Origin: a virus
Strand: one strand, 5' to 3'
Length of the DNA stretch: 32,800 nucleotides
IMG/VR virus record: IMGVR_UViG_3300009419_000050
Span: 1 to 32,800 of that record
The position numbers and the translations under genes were made by a program. Position 1 is the stretch's first letter. Each line of letters opens with the position of its first letter. Shown one piece after another: positions 1-6,939 of the stretch. Under the pieces are notes generated by a model. The model saw only the letters and a list, made by a program, of their open reading frames with translations. It made no database searches and was not told the DNA's origin.

Positions 1-171
1 GACGATGGTACTGACGAATTAGAATTACCACTTGATTGGGAAGTTGCACCAGCAGTTGACGATGGTACTGACGAATTAGAATTACCACTTGATTGGGAAG
101 TTGCACCAGCAGTTGACGATGGTACTGACGAATTAGAATTACCACTTGATTGGGAAGTTGCACCAGCAGTT
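1..171. repeat. 57-bp perfect tandem repeat, three visible copies
   Basis: Copies at 1-57, 58-114 and 115-171 are identical, and a degenerate fourth copy follows at about 172-200. The unit is 19 codons long, so copy-number change would keep the reading frame of the minus-strand gene. The array continues to the window edge, so the total copy number is unknown. Confidence 0.95.
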
Positions 172-1073
172 GACGGCGGTGCAGACGAAACAGAAGGTTT
201 CGAGACTGGTGTAGATGCTTCAGAGTTTTGTTCTCTTGATTTAGATAGTCTAGCGAGCTTTTGAGTTTCGCTATTGTTTTCCTCAATGTCTTGTTGGGTG
301 ATTGTAGGAGTGATTCTTTGTGCGTTTGATTCTCCAGATCCTGACGTGTCAGCACCTGAACTATCCTGACCAGCAATAGCCGCCGCCACTGCTCCAACAC
401 CAACAGTCACAGCAGCTAGAGCAAGGAACTTCTTACTTTTTAAAATACCAGTTAATGCTGATTTAAGTTTGCCTGCTGACTTAAATAACCCAGACAACAT
501 ACTAGTCAAGCCAGAAGCACCAGATCCTGACTTCTCATTTTCTTTGCCAGTAGGTGTTGGCTTAGATAGAGGTTCTATTAGTGACCTCGACTCGAGCGCT
601 GCTTCTTCAGCAGACATCATTTCTTGTTTGTGTTGTTCTTCTTGAAGCTTTCTGGTTTCTTCAAGAGTCTTAGCATTCTTACTCCACGCAGCTGTAATGT
701 TGTAAACGTTATCTGAAATGTTTGTAGCTAACGTTTCAATTCTTACAAGAACGCCTTGTTCTATATTTACTGAGTCTACAATTTCCTCAACAGGATCTTC
801 TTCCTTTGATCCAAATTTTGCTTCAAACCCAGCTCTGAGGGACTTACCAACAATCCCCTGGCCGAATATTCTATCTTTCAAGCTTTCTGATAGTCTGCTT
901 TTATATTCGCTATTGAATGTGTCAGAGAACTTCTTACCAGCTGTTCTTGCTTCCAAAGCTTTTTCGATAGCCGTGCCAAGACTAGGACCAAGTTTATTGA
1001 GAACATTATCTGTAAGTTCTGATTTAAACGTCCCCGTAATACTATCTACAACTGACTTGTTTTTGTCTGCCAT
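1..1073 (-). CDS. Partial large virion protein, possible tail tape-measure protein (5' part only)
   Basis: The gene starts at the ATG at 1073 and stays open past the left edge, so only about 357 N-terminal residues are visible. Its ATG overlaps the stop of the gp26 frameshift extension (TAATG), so translation is probably coupled. Residues 1-190 are mostly charged and probably helical, with a Glu/Gln/Lys-rich stretch near 150-175. Residues 216-235 form a hydrophobic Ala/Val/Gly segment after a Lys-Ser-Lys-Lys cluster. From about residue 240 the chain is low-complexity, and from residue 301 it becomes perfect 19-residue repeats of the type STAGATSQSSGNSNSSVPS. In tailed phages the gene directly after the frameshifted tail assembly chaperone is usually the tape measure (T4 gp29 role), and that position is the main support. 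The Ser/Asn-rich repeats are unusual for a tape measure. A tail-associated hydrolase with a long linker is an alternative. I do not recognise the family from sequence alone. Confidence 0.5.
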   Translation of the reverse strand, partial: MADKNKSVVDSITGTFKSELTDNVLNKLGPSLGTAIEKALEARTAGKKFSDTFNSEYKSRLSESLKDRIFGQGIVGKSLRAGFEAKFGSKEEDPVEEIVDSVNIEQGVLVRIETLATNISDNVYNITAAWSKNAKTLEETRKLQEEQHKQEMMSAEEAALESRSLIEPLSKPTPTGKENEKSGSGASGLTSMLSGLFKSAGKLKSALTGILKSKKFLALAAVTVGVGAVAAAIAGQDSSGADTSGSGESNAQRITPTITQQDIEENNSETQKLARLSKSREQNSEASTPVSKPSVSSAPPSTAGATSQSSGNSNSSVPSSTAGATSQSSGNSNSSVPSSTAGATSQSSGNSNSSVPS

Positions 1074-1252
1074 TATCTCTGTTTGAGTCTCTCTTGTTCT
1101 CGTTCAAGATAATCACGAAGCATATCAACGTACAGATCCCTCTCATAGGGATACATGCTTTCAATTTCACTCAATGAATATTTATGGTGCTGAACCAATG
1201 AAAAGTTTAGTGTATAATAGTTCGCTAGACTATTATGGCTCAGCCCAATGCG
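1073..1252 (-). CDS. C-terminal extension of gp26 reached by predicted -1 frameshift
   Basis: In the -1 frame after the slippery site, 59 codons run from CGC at 1252 to the TAA at 1073-1075. The encoded tail contains 'YSLSEIESMYPYERDLY' and ends in a charged helix rich in Glu and Arg. Such short acidic/aromatic C-terminal pieces resemble the T part of G/GT tail assembly chaperones. The frame has no convincing start of its own: the only upstream ATG sits late, at 1156, and would make just 27 residues with no obvious ribosome-binding site. The predicted fusion is about 292 aa (233 shared plus 59). The stop overlaps the next ATG (TAATG). The open frame is seen directly; frameshifting is inferred. 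Confidence 0.7.
   Translation of the reverse strand, partial: RIGLSHNSLANYYTLNFSLVQHHKYSLSEIESMYPYERDLYVDMLRDYLEREQERLKQR
1179..1185 (-). promoter_or_regulatory. T4-type late promoter box ATAAATA
   Basis: ATAAATA in the context CCATAAATATT lies inside the gp26 extension, about 106 nt upstream of the possible tape-measure start at 1073. It matches the core of the T4 late consensus TATAAATA. It could give that long gene its own late transcript, but chance occurrence in AT-rich DNA is possible. Confidence 0.35.
1214..1236 (-). promoter_or_regulatory. Hairpin downstream of the slippery site (possible frameshift stimulator)
   Basis: ATAATAGT (1236 to 1229) and ACTATTAT (1221 to 1214) form a perfect 8-bp stem with a 7-nt loop, 15 nt after the heptamer. 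A tiny GGC-TGA-GCC stem at 1245-1237 abuts it and begins 6 nt after the heptamer, so the two could stack. The stem is AT-rich. No U-tract follows it, so it does not look like a terminator. Confidence 0.55.
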
Positions 1253-1950
1253 AAAAAATCGTTAAGGCTGTCCAGCTTGATGGTAACTTCTCTACCAGTC
1301 TTATTAGTATAAGTTAAAATATGTTCGAGTTTGGGTAGCGTATCAAAGAATTTGTTTATCTGCTCATAAGTTTTAACATCAAGTGAGTTTAGAAACTCTT
1401 CAACTTCTTCATCAGTAGAGTCGGAAAACAAATATTCTTTGTCACCATCTACAATCCTATTGAGACATGATTTGATTAGAGCTAAAGTAAAAGCGGCTGA
1501 ATCTTCAGCATCTGCTAGTTTGTTCATTGCATCGAGTCTTGGATATCTTAGAAGCAAACTCATTGTATCGTTTATTTTAACAGTGCTAGGAGCTTCATCT
1601 ACTTTCTTAATTTGGATAATCTCCAAATCCACTTCGAAGTCATAGATCTGTCCATCTTCATTGTCTTTGTAAGATAGTTTGACTATACTATTAACAGACT
1701 TGGATCTGAGTTGGATGAAAAAATACTCCAAGTCAAATGTAGCAAAGTCATCTACATTGACGTTCTCTGTTGTAATGCAATTGTTAATCACCTGCTTGAT
1801 TGCATTAATAACATCTATTTGATTCTGAGATTGTTGAGCAACAAGAAGAATCATCTCTTCTCGTACAAGGAATGGTCGGTATGAAATTACTTGGCCCGTG
1901 GAAGGCAGATTCAGTTGAAAAACAGGGTGTGATAATTTAGGTAAAGCCAT
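1240..1950 (-). CDS. 26: Baseplate hub subunit gp26-like protein (zero-frame product)
   Basis: This 236-aa protein resembles the gp26 family of T4-like phages (T4 gp26 is about 208 aa). The opening 'LPKLSHPVFQLNLPSTG' followed by a long alpha-helical body is typical of marine T4-like members. In T4, gp26 is assigned to the central baseplate hub and its assembly. The ATG at 1950 has a GGAG ribosome-binding site upstream, just after the gp54 stop. The 3' end is the interesting part. The last codons GAT TTT TTC contain the heptamer T TTT TTC in the correct register for -1 slippage, and the -1 frame is open for 59 more codons. Together with its place between tail-tube-like gp54 and a possible tape-measure gene, this suggests that the protein acts as a tail assembly chaperone made in short and long forms. 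Confidence 0.8.
   Translation of the reverse strand: MALPKLSHPVFQLNLPSTGQVISYRPFLVREEMILLVAQQSQNQIDVINAIKQVINNCITTENVNVDDFATFDLEYFFIQLRSKSVNSIVKLSYKDNEDGQIYDFEVDLEIIQIKKVDEAPSTVKINDTMSLLLRYPRLDAMNKLADAEDSAAFTLALIKSCLNRIVDGDKEYLFSDSTDEEVEEFLNSLDVKTYEQINKFFDTLPKLEHILTYTNKTGREVTIKLDSLNDFFALG
1252..1258 (-). promoter_or_regulatory. Slippery heptamer T TTT TTC for -1 ribosomal frameshifting
   Basis: On the minus strand the zero frame reads GAT TTT TTC GCA, so the heptamer has the X XXY YYZ register required for tandem -1 slippage. The zero-frame TGA lies at 1240-1242, three codons downstream. The -1 frame continues in the extension described separately. Confidence 0.75.
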
Positions 1951-1964
1951 AATATTTTCTCCAA

Positions 1965-2786
1965 TCAGCCGAAGTATCCTCCAGTGATAACTTTAGCATT
2001 ATTAATAACGTTGATAACATCTCCAACACTTCGAGGTTTTCTGAGTGATGATATTGTTTGAAGTGCGGTCCCAGCTTTAACCAACTGCTGAAATCCAGAA
2101 AGTGGTTTTCTATAACCTGAGACAGGTTCGTTTTGATCTGTGTTTAGAATGTGTTGGAAGTATGTAAATGTAACCTGTAATTTCATAACTTGATCATTAT
2201 CACCCCAACTGAATGCTGTGTCGGATATAGAGATTGGAATTGCATCAACTATTTGGCTGCTCAACACACTATTACCAGCTTCATCAAAAGTCGATATCAT
2301 CATCTGACACTTGTATTCATCTTTGTACTCGACTTCAAATGGAGCTAATCCATTTGAACTCACCGTATTTCCGTTTACAAATTGATCGCTTGATACAATC
2401 TTATTCATCCATGTATAAAAGAATTTGTACAAGTCGCCATGGCCATCTACTAGGAATGAAACTGATATATCATTAAAGATAGGAGCATATGGTTTCTTTT
2501 CTATTGGTCCAATACCATAACGTCTTGTCTCAGAAGTTGCAAACATCAAGCCTGGAATGTTGGCAGATTCTGCATATAGATGTAAATTTTCAAACATCTT
2601 GCTGCCATTCATAATCCTTGGAGGTTGAATAGTAACCTCAAAAAGATTGGTTCTTGCAAATGACTTGTTTCTAAATTCAGACAAGAAACCATCATAACGG
2701 CCAGTAGCCCCCTTGGAGGAACTACTTTTCAGTGCTGAATATAAACCAACAGCTGATAGAGCTGTTCCTAAAAACTTAGCGGCCAT
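1965..2786 (-). CDS. 54: Baseplate tail tube initiator, gp54-like
   Basis: This 273-aa protein has the layout of the T4 gp54/gp19 tail-tube fold. An N-terminal Ala/Ser/Lys segment is followed by 'NLFEVTIQPP' (about 48-57), then 'ISVSFLVDGHGDLYKFFYTWM' at about 108-128, and a late beta strand 'MKLQVTFTYFQHI' (about 201-213). T4 gp54 has the matching features of an 'F..D' strand, a helix with a tryptophan, and 'FDVTFAYRVM' near its C-terminus, and is somewhat longer (320 aa). gp54 sits on the gp48 cap of the hub and starts polymerisation of the gp19 tail tube. The start overlaps the preceding stop (TAATG). A second tail-tube-like protein is the alternative, but the T4-like neighbours favour gp54. 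Confidence 0.8.
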   Translation of the reverse strand: MAAKFLGTALSAVGLYSALKSSSSKGATGRYDGFLSEFRNKSFARTNLFEVTIQPPRIMNGSKMFENLHLYAESANIPGLMFATSETRRYGIGPIEKKPYAPIFNDISVSFLVDGHGDLYKFFYTWMNKIVSSDQFVNGNTVSSNGLAPFEVEYKDEYKCQMMISTFDEAGNSVLSSQIVDAIPISISDTAFSWGDNDQVMKLQVTFTYFQHILNTDQNEPVSGYRKPLSGFQQLVKAGTALQTISSLRKPRSVGDVINVINNAKVITGGYFG

Positions 2787-3373
2787 TATTGATAGATCTT
2801 ATTCTTTGAATCAGCGTAAACCTTCAACTTACTTGCTTTAGCAAATCTTTCAAGAGGAAGGAACAGTGCAACATCCCATTGCGTAGGGTCAACTTTTAAG
2901 AAACGGGATTTAACATGATTATTTAGGTAGTGCTTTACACATGGCTCAAAGAACCTAAATTTAGCCGCACTTTGAAGAATCCTGTAGTTGATCCTAAGTC
3001 TAGTGGTTTCATCCATCTTATCATTGTTAATGGTATCATACAAAGCATCCATCAACTTTGCTCTAAGCAAAGGAGGAAGGTAGTGCATATTGATACCATA
3101 GAATCCACCTTTAACTTTTCTAAATGGAAATACTAAAGGAAACCTATCATAATAAGGAAGATCTTCTTTAGTTTTGGGATCGTATGCAAACAAATACATT
3201 TCTCCCGTAATAATTCTATTGGTGAGTAATGGACCTTGAGTAATAGTAGCTTTAGGGTTTACATTACGCACCTCAGCCGCTTTTTGTCTCAGCCAATTAC
3301 GAGCCTCTAGTGAGTTTTGAGCTCCACTAGCACCAGCTTTTTGAACTACGCTTTGAAATATTGTTGTCGCCAT
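2786..3373 (-). CDS. Conserved-looking phage protein of unknown function between gp4 and gp54
   Basis: This 195-aa protein has no signal peptide or membrane segment. Its most distinctive stretch, at about residues 57-100, contains 'GEMYLFAYDPKTKEDLPYYD', a Phe-Pro pair and 'NMHYLPPLLRAKLMDAL'. I recall this pattern from many myophage proteins but cannot name a confirmed function. It overlaps the gp4 stop by TAATG and its own stop overlaps the gp54 ATG in the same way, so it is translated in step with head-completion and tail-initiation proteins. In T4 the gene beside gp4 is gp2, the DNA end protector, so a gp2-like role is possible on position alone. A head-tail joining or tail-completion role is equally possible. 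Confidence 0.7.
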   Translation of the reverse strand: MATTIFQSVVQKAGASGAQNSLEARNWLRQKAAEVRNVNPKATITQGPLLTNRIITGEMYLFAYDPKTKEDLPYYDRFPLVFPFRKVKGGFYGINMHYLPPLLRAKLMDALYDTINNDKMDETTRLRINYRILQSAAKFRFFEPCVKHYLNNHVKSRFLKVDPTQWDVALFLPLERFAKASKLKVYADSKNKIYQ

Positions 3374-3813
3374 TAAAATTTGATTCCTAGTTCATGTTCC
3401 GTCATTATAACAAACTTCCACTCTCTGTGGTCACCGTACCTTTTAGCTGCCGCCCACTTTGCACTATTGATTCCCCAATTATATACTTCACGTAAATATC
3501 TTTTGCTAGGTTTTTTTTGAACTGTGGGTGCTGTTGTTTGAATGTGGGGTTTAACTTCTATAACTACTGTTTCTATAATCTTGTTAGAGTTTCTTTTTTT
3601 TACAAGGAAGTCAGGAAAGTATCTATGTACTTTGCCGTCAATTGGTGAAACGTAAGGTATACTGAACTCCTCACTAGCCCATTTAATCACATCAGAATGA
3701 GAATCCAGATACCTCATTAATTTTAGCTCCCAACTGCTACGATAAATAATAGTTGTAGGGTCTCCCATGTACTTGGTTGGATTCCTTGGTTTAAAATAAC
3801 CTTTATAGCTCAT
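3373..3813 (-). CDS. 4: Head completion protein gp4 (PD-(D/E)xK nuclease-like fold)
   Basis: The 146-aa length fits T4 gp4 (150 aa). The opening 'SYKGYFKPRNPTKYMGDPT' and the following 'YRSSWELKLMRYLDSH' are characteristic. Residues matching a TnsA-type or PD-(D/E)xK nuclease core are visible: Glu29 in the first helix, Asp68 in 'YFPDFLV', and Glu86-x-Lys88 in 'VIEVKP'. In T4, gp4 acts with gp2 at the portal after packaging and is needed for head-tail joining; nuclease activity has been proposed from the fold. This is the first gene of the leftward cluster. There is no good Shine-Dalgarno sequence, and an ATAAATA box lies immediately upstream. Confidence 0.9.
   Translation of the reverse strand: MSYKGYFKPRNPTKYMGDPTTIIYRSSWELKLMRYLDSHSDVIKWASEEFSIPYVSPIDGKVHRYFPDFLVKKRNSNKIIETVVIEVKPHIQTTAPTVQKKPSKRYLREVYNWGINSAKWAAAKRYGDHREWKFVIMTEHELGIKF
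3742..3748 (+). promoter_or_regulatory. Late promoter-like GATAAATA upstream of gp48
   Basis: ATAAATA preceded by G lies inside the 5' part of the oppositely oriented gp4 gene, 76 nt before the gp48 ATG. The two start codons are only 11 nt apart, so a rightward promoter has to lie within gp4. Predicted leader of about 71 nt. Confidence 0.45.
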
Positions 3814-3819
3814 AGGAAA

Positions 3820-3826
3820 TATTTAT
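3820..3826 (-). promoter_or_regulatory. Late promoter-like ATAAATA abutting the gp4 start
   Basis: On the minus strand CCATAAATATTTCCTATG places the box 6 nt before the gp4 ATG. With T4 late spacing (box at about -12 to -6) the transcript would start one base before the ATG. The box overlaps the gp48 start codon on the other strand. Confidence 0.4.
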
Positions 3827-4889
3827 GGCGTTTTTCTCTAAAGCCGCGGCCGCCGTAGCTGGGTTTGCAGCTGGAGCGGCACTCGCAGACAAAGTAGGTG
3901 GTATTGTATCACAAACACAGCAAGCTTTCAACAAAACTAAATTTGGTGATGTTGCAGGAGCTGCTTCCGCTGCGGGTTTCAAACCTATAACTAAATTTAA
4001 GACCAATGATTTTCCAAATTCTCCCAGTGCTTTAGCAGCTCAGTCATCACAAGAATCTTTGCAGAATAAAGATGTATTCGAGGTTCTAACATATCCACAA
4101 GATATTGGCAAGTATTTTATTAAGTTTAGTTTTATATCATATTCTAAAGATAGAGCTTTAGCAGTAGCTAAAGATGAGCCAACAGTAGTTGTTATTTTTC
4201 CTATTCCTACAAACTTAAATGAAAACTTTTCAGTATCATATAATGATGCTAAGCTTGGTTCTGTTTTAGGTGCTGCTGTGGCGACAGGGGTGAAGGTTAT
4301 TAATGGTCAACAAGCTCTTTTCAGTAAGGAAACAGGTACTTCGGTTGTTGAAGCAGCTGCAGTGGGAGTTAGAGAAAACGTGGGGAGAATAGGCGGTGAA
4401 ACCCTTTTGGCTAACATTGATGAGGCGACGGGAGTAGTTCCTAATCCTCACTTAGCCGCAATTTTCCAGGATATTGGTTTGAGGGAACATAGCTTTACTT
4501 TTAGATTTTCTCCAAAAAATAAACAAGAAGCAGATTTAATTAAAAAAATTATTAAAACAATCAAAAGACGAATGTTGCCGGGGACAGGCTTGAGTGGTGA
4601 ATCCTCAACAGGACCCCTGTTTTCTTTTCCTGATATAGTTGATATATCTTTTGGACCCAAAGATGTTGAGCCTTATAAAATTAAAAGATCAGTTTTAACT
4701 TCAATGACTGTCAATTACGCCCCCAATGGAACTCCAGCTTTTTTCAAAGATGGTTCGCCTACTGATATTGAGATTGGTTTAAACTTCAAAGAGATTAGAG
4801 TTGTTACTCGTGAAGACTATAATGATAGGAAGCAAGATACAACTCTATCTCCTTCATTGGGTAATGTTATGCCAGGAGGTGGAGCATAA
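3825..4889 (+). CDS. 48: Baseplate tail tube cap gp48
   Basis: This 354-aa protein matches T4 gp48 (364 aa) in length and in the order of its features. An Ala-rich N-terminus comes first, then a strand 'IGKYFIKFSFISYSK' (about 90-104) and the core 'EHSFTFRFSPKNKQEADLI' (about 222-240), which corresponds to the gp48/gp19-type element 'FTWDLTPRS..E'. Toward the C-terminus are 'FPDIVDISF' and 'SMTVNYAPNGTPAFFKDG', then 'NFKEIRVVTRED', resembling the T4 gp48 end 'NGLAIAPN...MREIITLNR'. gp48 closes the top of the gp27-gp5 hub and supports gp54. An AGGAA ribosome-binding site lies at 3814-3818. It is the first gene of the rightward baseplate operon. Confidence 0.88.
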   Translation: MAFFSKAAAAVAGFAAGAALADKVGGIVSQTQQAFNKTKFGDVAGAASAAGFKPITKFKTNDFPNSPSALAAQSSQESLQNKDVFEVLTYPQDIGKYFIKFSFISYSKDRALAVAKDEPTVVVIFPIPTNLNENFSVSYNDAKLGSVLGAAVATGVKVINGQQALFSKETGTSVVEAAAVGVRENVGRIGGETLLANIDEATGVVPNPHLAAIFQDIGLREHSFTFRFSPKNKQEADLIKKIIKTIKRRMLPGTGLSGESSTGPLFSFPDIVDISFGPKDVEPYKIKRSVLTSMTVNYAPNGTPAFFKDGSPTDIEIGLNFKEIRVVTREDYNDRKQDTTLSPSLGNVMPGGGA

Positions 4890-5701
4890 TGGCTGGATAC
4901 TTCAACTTCTTCCCATCCACTGAATATGCTAATACGATTGTTACTAATGTAATATCTAAAGTTAAGTTTGATCAAAGTGTTCAAAAAAACCTAGCAATAT
5001 TTTATCCTTACACAGTGGAGCAAGGTGAGCGTCCTGATCAAATTGCTGCAAGATACTACGGTAACCCCGAGCTCGATTGGATCATATACCTTGCAAACGA
5101 TATTATGGACCCATACTATGACTGGCCTCTTGGTCAAAACCAGTTTGATGATTACATAACCGCAAAATATGGTTCAATTGCTAATGCTCAAGCTAAGATA
5201 GTTTTTTATAGAAACAATTACGCTTCTGATGATACTGCATTGACTGTATCAAGCTTCAATGCTTTACCACAAACCTTGAAAAGGTATTTTAAACCAGTTT
5301 TAGGCATTGGCGGTAGCATAGTTTCTTACGATCGAAAAGAAATTGATCAAGTATTAGAAACCAACAAAGTTATTGATCTTACTATATCTTCTGGTACATT
5401 TGTGGTTGGTAATAAGTTTACACAAAACACATCAACAGGATTTGTTACATTTGCCAATACTTCTCATGTTGTTTTAGATAAAATAACAGGTTCGTTTACG
5501 ACAGGCGCCGCCTCAAACGCAACCATTACAGCAGTTACAACTATCAGTCAACCAATCTCCAACTTAGAAGCTTCGTATTGGGAATCCGTTAGTGCTTACA
5601 CTTACGAAGATGAGATCAATGAAAGTAAACTTCATATTAGGATCTTAGACAAAGCATATGTTGGTAAAATCGAAAAAGATATGAGAGAGCTTTTTAGATG
5701 A
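4889..5701 (+). CDS. 53: Baseplate wedge subunit gp53, enlarged
   Basis: The N-terminal ~110 residues are clearly gp53: 'YFNFFPSTEYANTIVTN' near the start, 'YTVEQGERPDQIAARYYGN' (about 41-59), 'LDWIIYLANDIMDPYYDWPL' (about 62-81) and a 'DDYI..KYGS' segment. In T4, gp53 (196 aa) clamps neighbouring wedges around the hub. This copy has 270 aa. The extra length is largely a Thr/Ser/Asn-rich insertion around residues 165-220 with the pattern 'GTFVVGNKFTQ' then 'ITGSFTTGAASNATI', which looks like a small beta module also seen in neighbouring genes. The C-terminal 'YEDEINESKLHIRILDK' returns to family-like sequence. The start overlaps the gp48 stop (TAATG), with a strong AGGAGG site upstream. The stop overlaps the next ATG (ATGA). 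Confidence 0.9.
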   Translation: MAGYFNFFPSTEYANTIVTNVISKVKFDQSVQKNLAIFYPYTVEQGERPDQIAARYYGNPELDWIIYLANDIMDPYYDWPLGQNQFDDYITAKYGSIANAQAKIVFYRNNYASDDTALTVSSFNALPQTLKRYFKPVLGIGGSIVSYDRKEIDQVLETNKVIDLTISSGTFVVGNKFTQNTSTGFVTFANTSHVVLDKITGSFTTGAASNATITAVTTISQPISNLEASYWESVSAYTYEDEINESKLHIRILDKAYVGKIEKDMRELFR

Positions 5702-6939
5702 CAAATTATGAAGTAGGGGATGTAATAATTAATGATATTACACTAAGCAATAAAAACACCAAGGCGCAAGTCAATCCATCTGATCAAATCTCCTCCATTG
5801 ACATTTATGAGGATTTCAATTCCCCTACTTTATATGCTGAAATTGCTTTTGATGATAAAATTGGTTTGCTGAACGATTTTCCAATCGTCGGTGAGGAGTT
5901 GTTTGAAATAACATTCCAAACTCCAGGTCTTTCATACCCTACAACATATAAATTTAACACCTTTGCTGTATCTGACGTTCAACAACAAATGAATGGTAAA
6001 GGATATACGTATGTTTTAAAGTGTGTAAGTAAAGAGCAACTAACTCAGAGTAATATTAATATTCTTCAGAGTTATAATGAAACTATTAATGATATTGTAG
6101 ATAACCTCTTCACGAGATATTTGAAAACTGATAAAATAGTTAATATCGATCCTTGTAAGGGAACAGAGACTATAGTATTTCCTAAAGTCACGCCTTTCGT
6201 AGCTATAGATATTATCAGAAAAAGAGCCGTTCATCCCAAATACGTTTCATCCTCTTTTGTTTTTTTTGAAAATCAAGATGGATTCAATTTTAAATGTATT
6301 GAGCAAATGATGGAGGATGGTAAGGCAAAAATTGGATCTAAGAAGTTTTATTATTTTAACAATGGCCAAAAAGATAAAAACTCAGAAGCTTTAATGTTCA
6401 GAAGTATTATAGAATATGAAAATATTGGTAGAACTGATCTTACTGATATGATTCAAGAGGGTGGTATTAAAAATAGAGTTAAAACGTTTGATATATTTTC
6501 TAAAAAAGTAAGCGATATAACTTTTGACATGACTCAGAAGTTCTCCTCTATGGTGGGATCAGATAACAAGAACACTCTCAATATTTCAGAATCAATGATT
6601 GAGGATTTTGCAAAAGAATCCACGTTCAACTTTTTTATTCCCAAGGATACAAATAGGAAAGAAAACTTTTTAGAAAATATGATGGGGGCTAGACTAGCTT
6701 ACCAAAAGCTCTTTAATTCCAATTTTGTTAGAGCTTTTATTCCTGGAGACTCCTCCATCAAGGCTGGTGATGTAATAGAGTTAAATTTACCAAAAGCTTC
6801 TGGTACTACAGAAGCCAAAGGAACCGATGATCTAGTGGATGGCAATTATATTGTAACGAGATTGAGACACAATATAACTACTGTCGGCAAAACAAAGCAT
6901 TATATTTCATTAGATTGCAATAAGGTTGGTTTAGGATGA
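5698..6939 (+). CDS. 27: Baseplate hub protein, gp27-like
   Basis: The 413-aa length fits T4 gp27 (391 aa), and the gene lies directly before gp5, its partner in the central (gp27)3-(gp5)3 hub. The N-terminal half is rich in beta strands ('SSIDIYEDFNSPTLYAEIAF', about 30-49), as expected for the paired tube-like barrels of gp27/gpD hub proteins. A middle helix-rich segment contains 'SYNETINDIVDNLFTRYLK' (about 125-143) and 'FVAIDIIRKRAVHPKY'. The C-terminal strand set ('SIKAGDVIELNLPK', 'DLVDGNYIVTRLRHNI') matches the end of gp27/VgrG-type hubs, where a 'G..I.......G.Y.V....H' pattern is common. The assignment rests on size, fold-like pattern and position more than on direct identity to T4. 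It overlaps both neighbours by ATGA. Confidence 0.78.
   Translation: MTNYEVGDVIINDITLSNKNTKAQVNPSDQISSIDIYEDFNSPTLYAEIAFDDKIGLLNDFPIVGEELFEITFQTPGLSYPTTYKFNTFAVSDVQQQMNGKGYTYVLKCVSKEQLTQSNINILQSYNETINDIVDNLFTRYLKTDKIVNIDPCKGTETIVFPKVTPFVAIDIIRKRAVHPKYVSSSFVFFENQDGFNFKCIEQMMEDGKAKIGSKKFYYFNNGQKDKNSEALMFRSIIEYENIGRTDLTDMIQEGGIKNRVKTFDIFSKKVSDITFDMTQKFSSMVGSDNKNTLNISESMIEDFAKESTFNFFIPKDTNRKENFLENMMGARLAYQKLFNSNFVRAFIPGDSSIKAGDVIELNLPKASGTTEAKGTDDLVDGNYIVTRLRHNITTVGKTKHYISLDCNKVGLG

Noticed and set aside
1-171. 57-bp array as a CRISPR or origin iteron array
   Set aside because: There are no spacers, the unit is 19 in-frame codons of an open gene, and no cas or replication gene is nearby.
718-1086. 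122-codon plus-strand open frame
   Set aside because: It lies opposite the partial minus-strand gene, whose frame, TAATG coupling and domain pattern are better supported.
3373-3813. gp4 as a homing endonuclease or transposase (nuclease-like residues)
   Set aside because: Length, N-terminal motif and place in the structural cluster fit gp4 head completion; no homing or transposon features are present.
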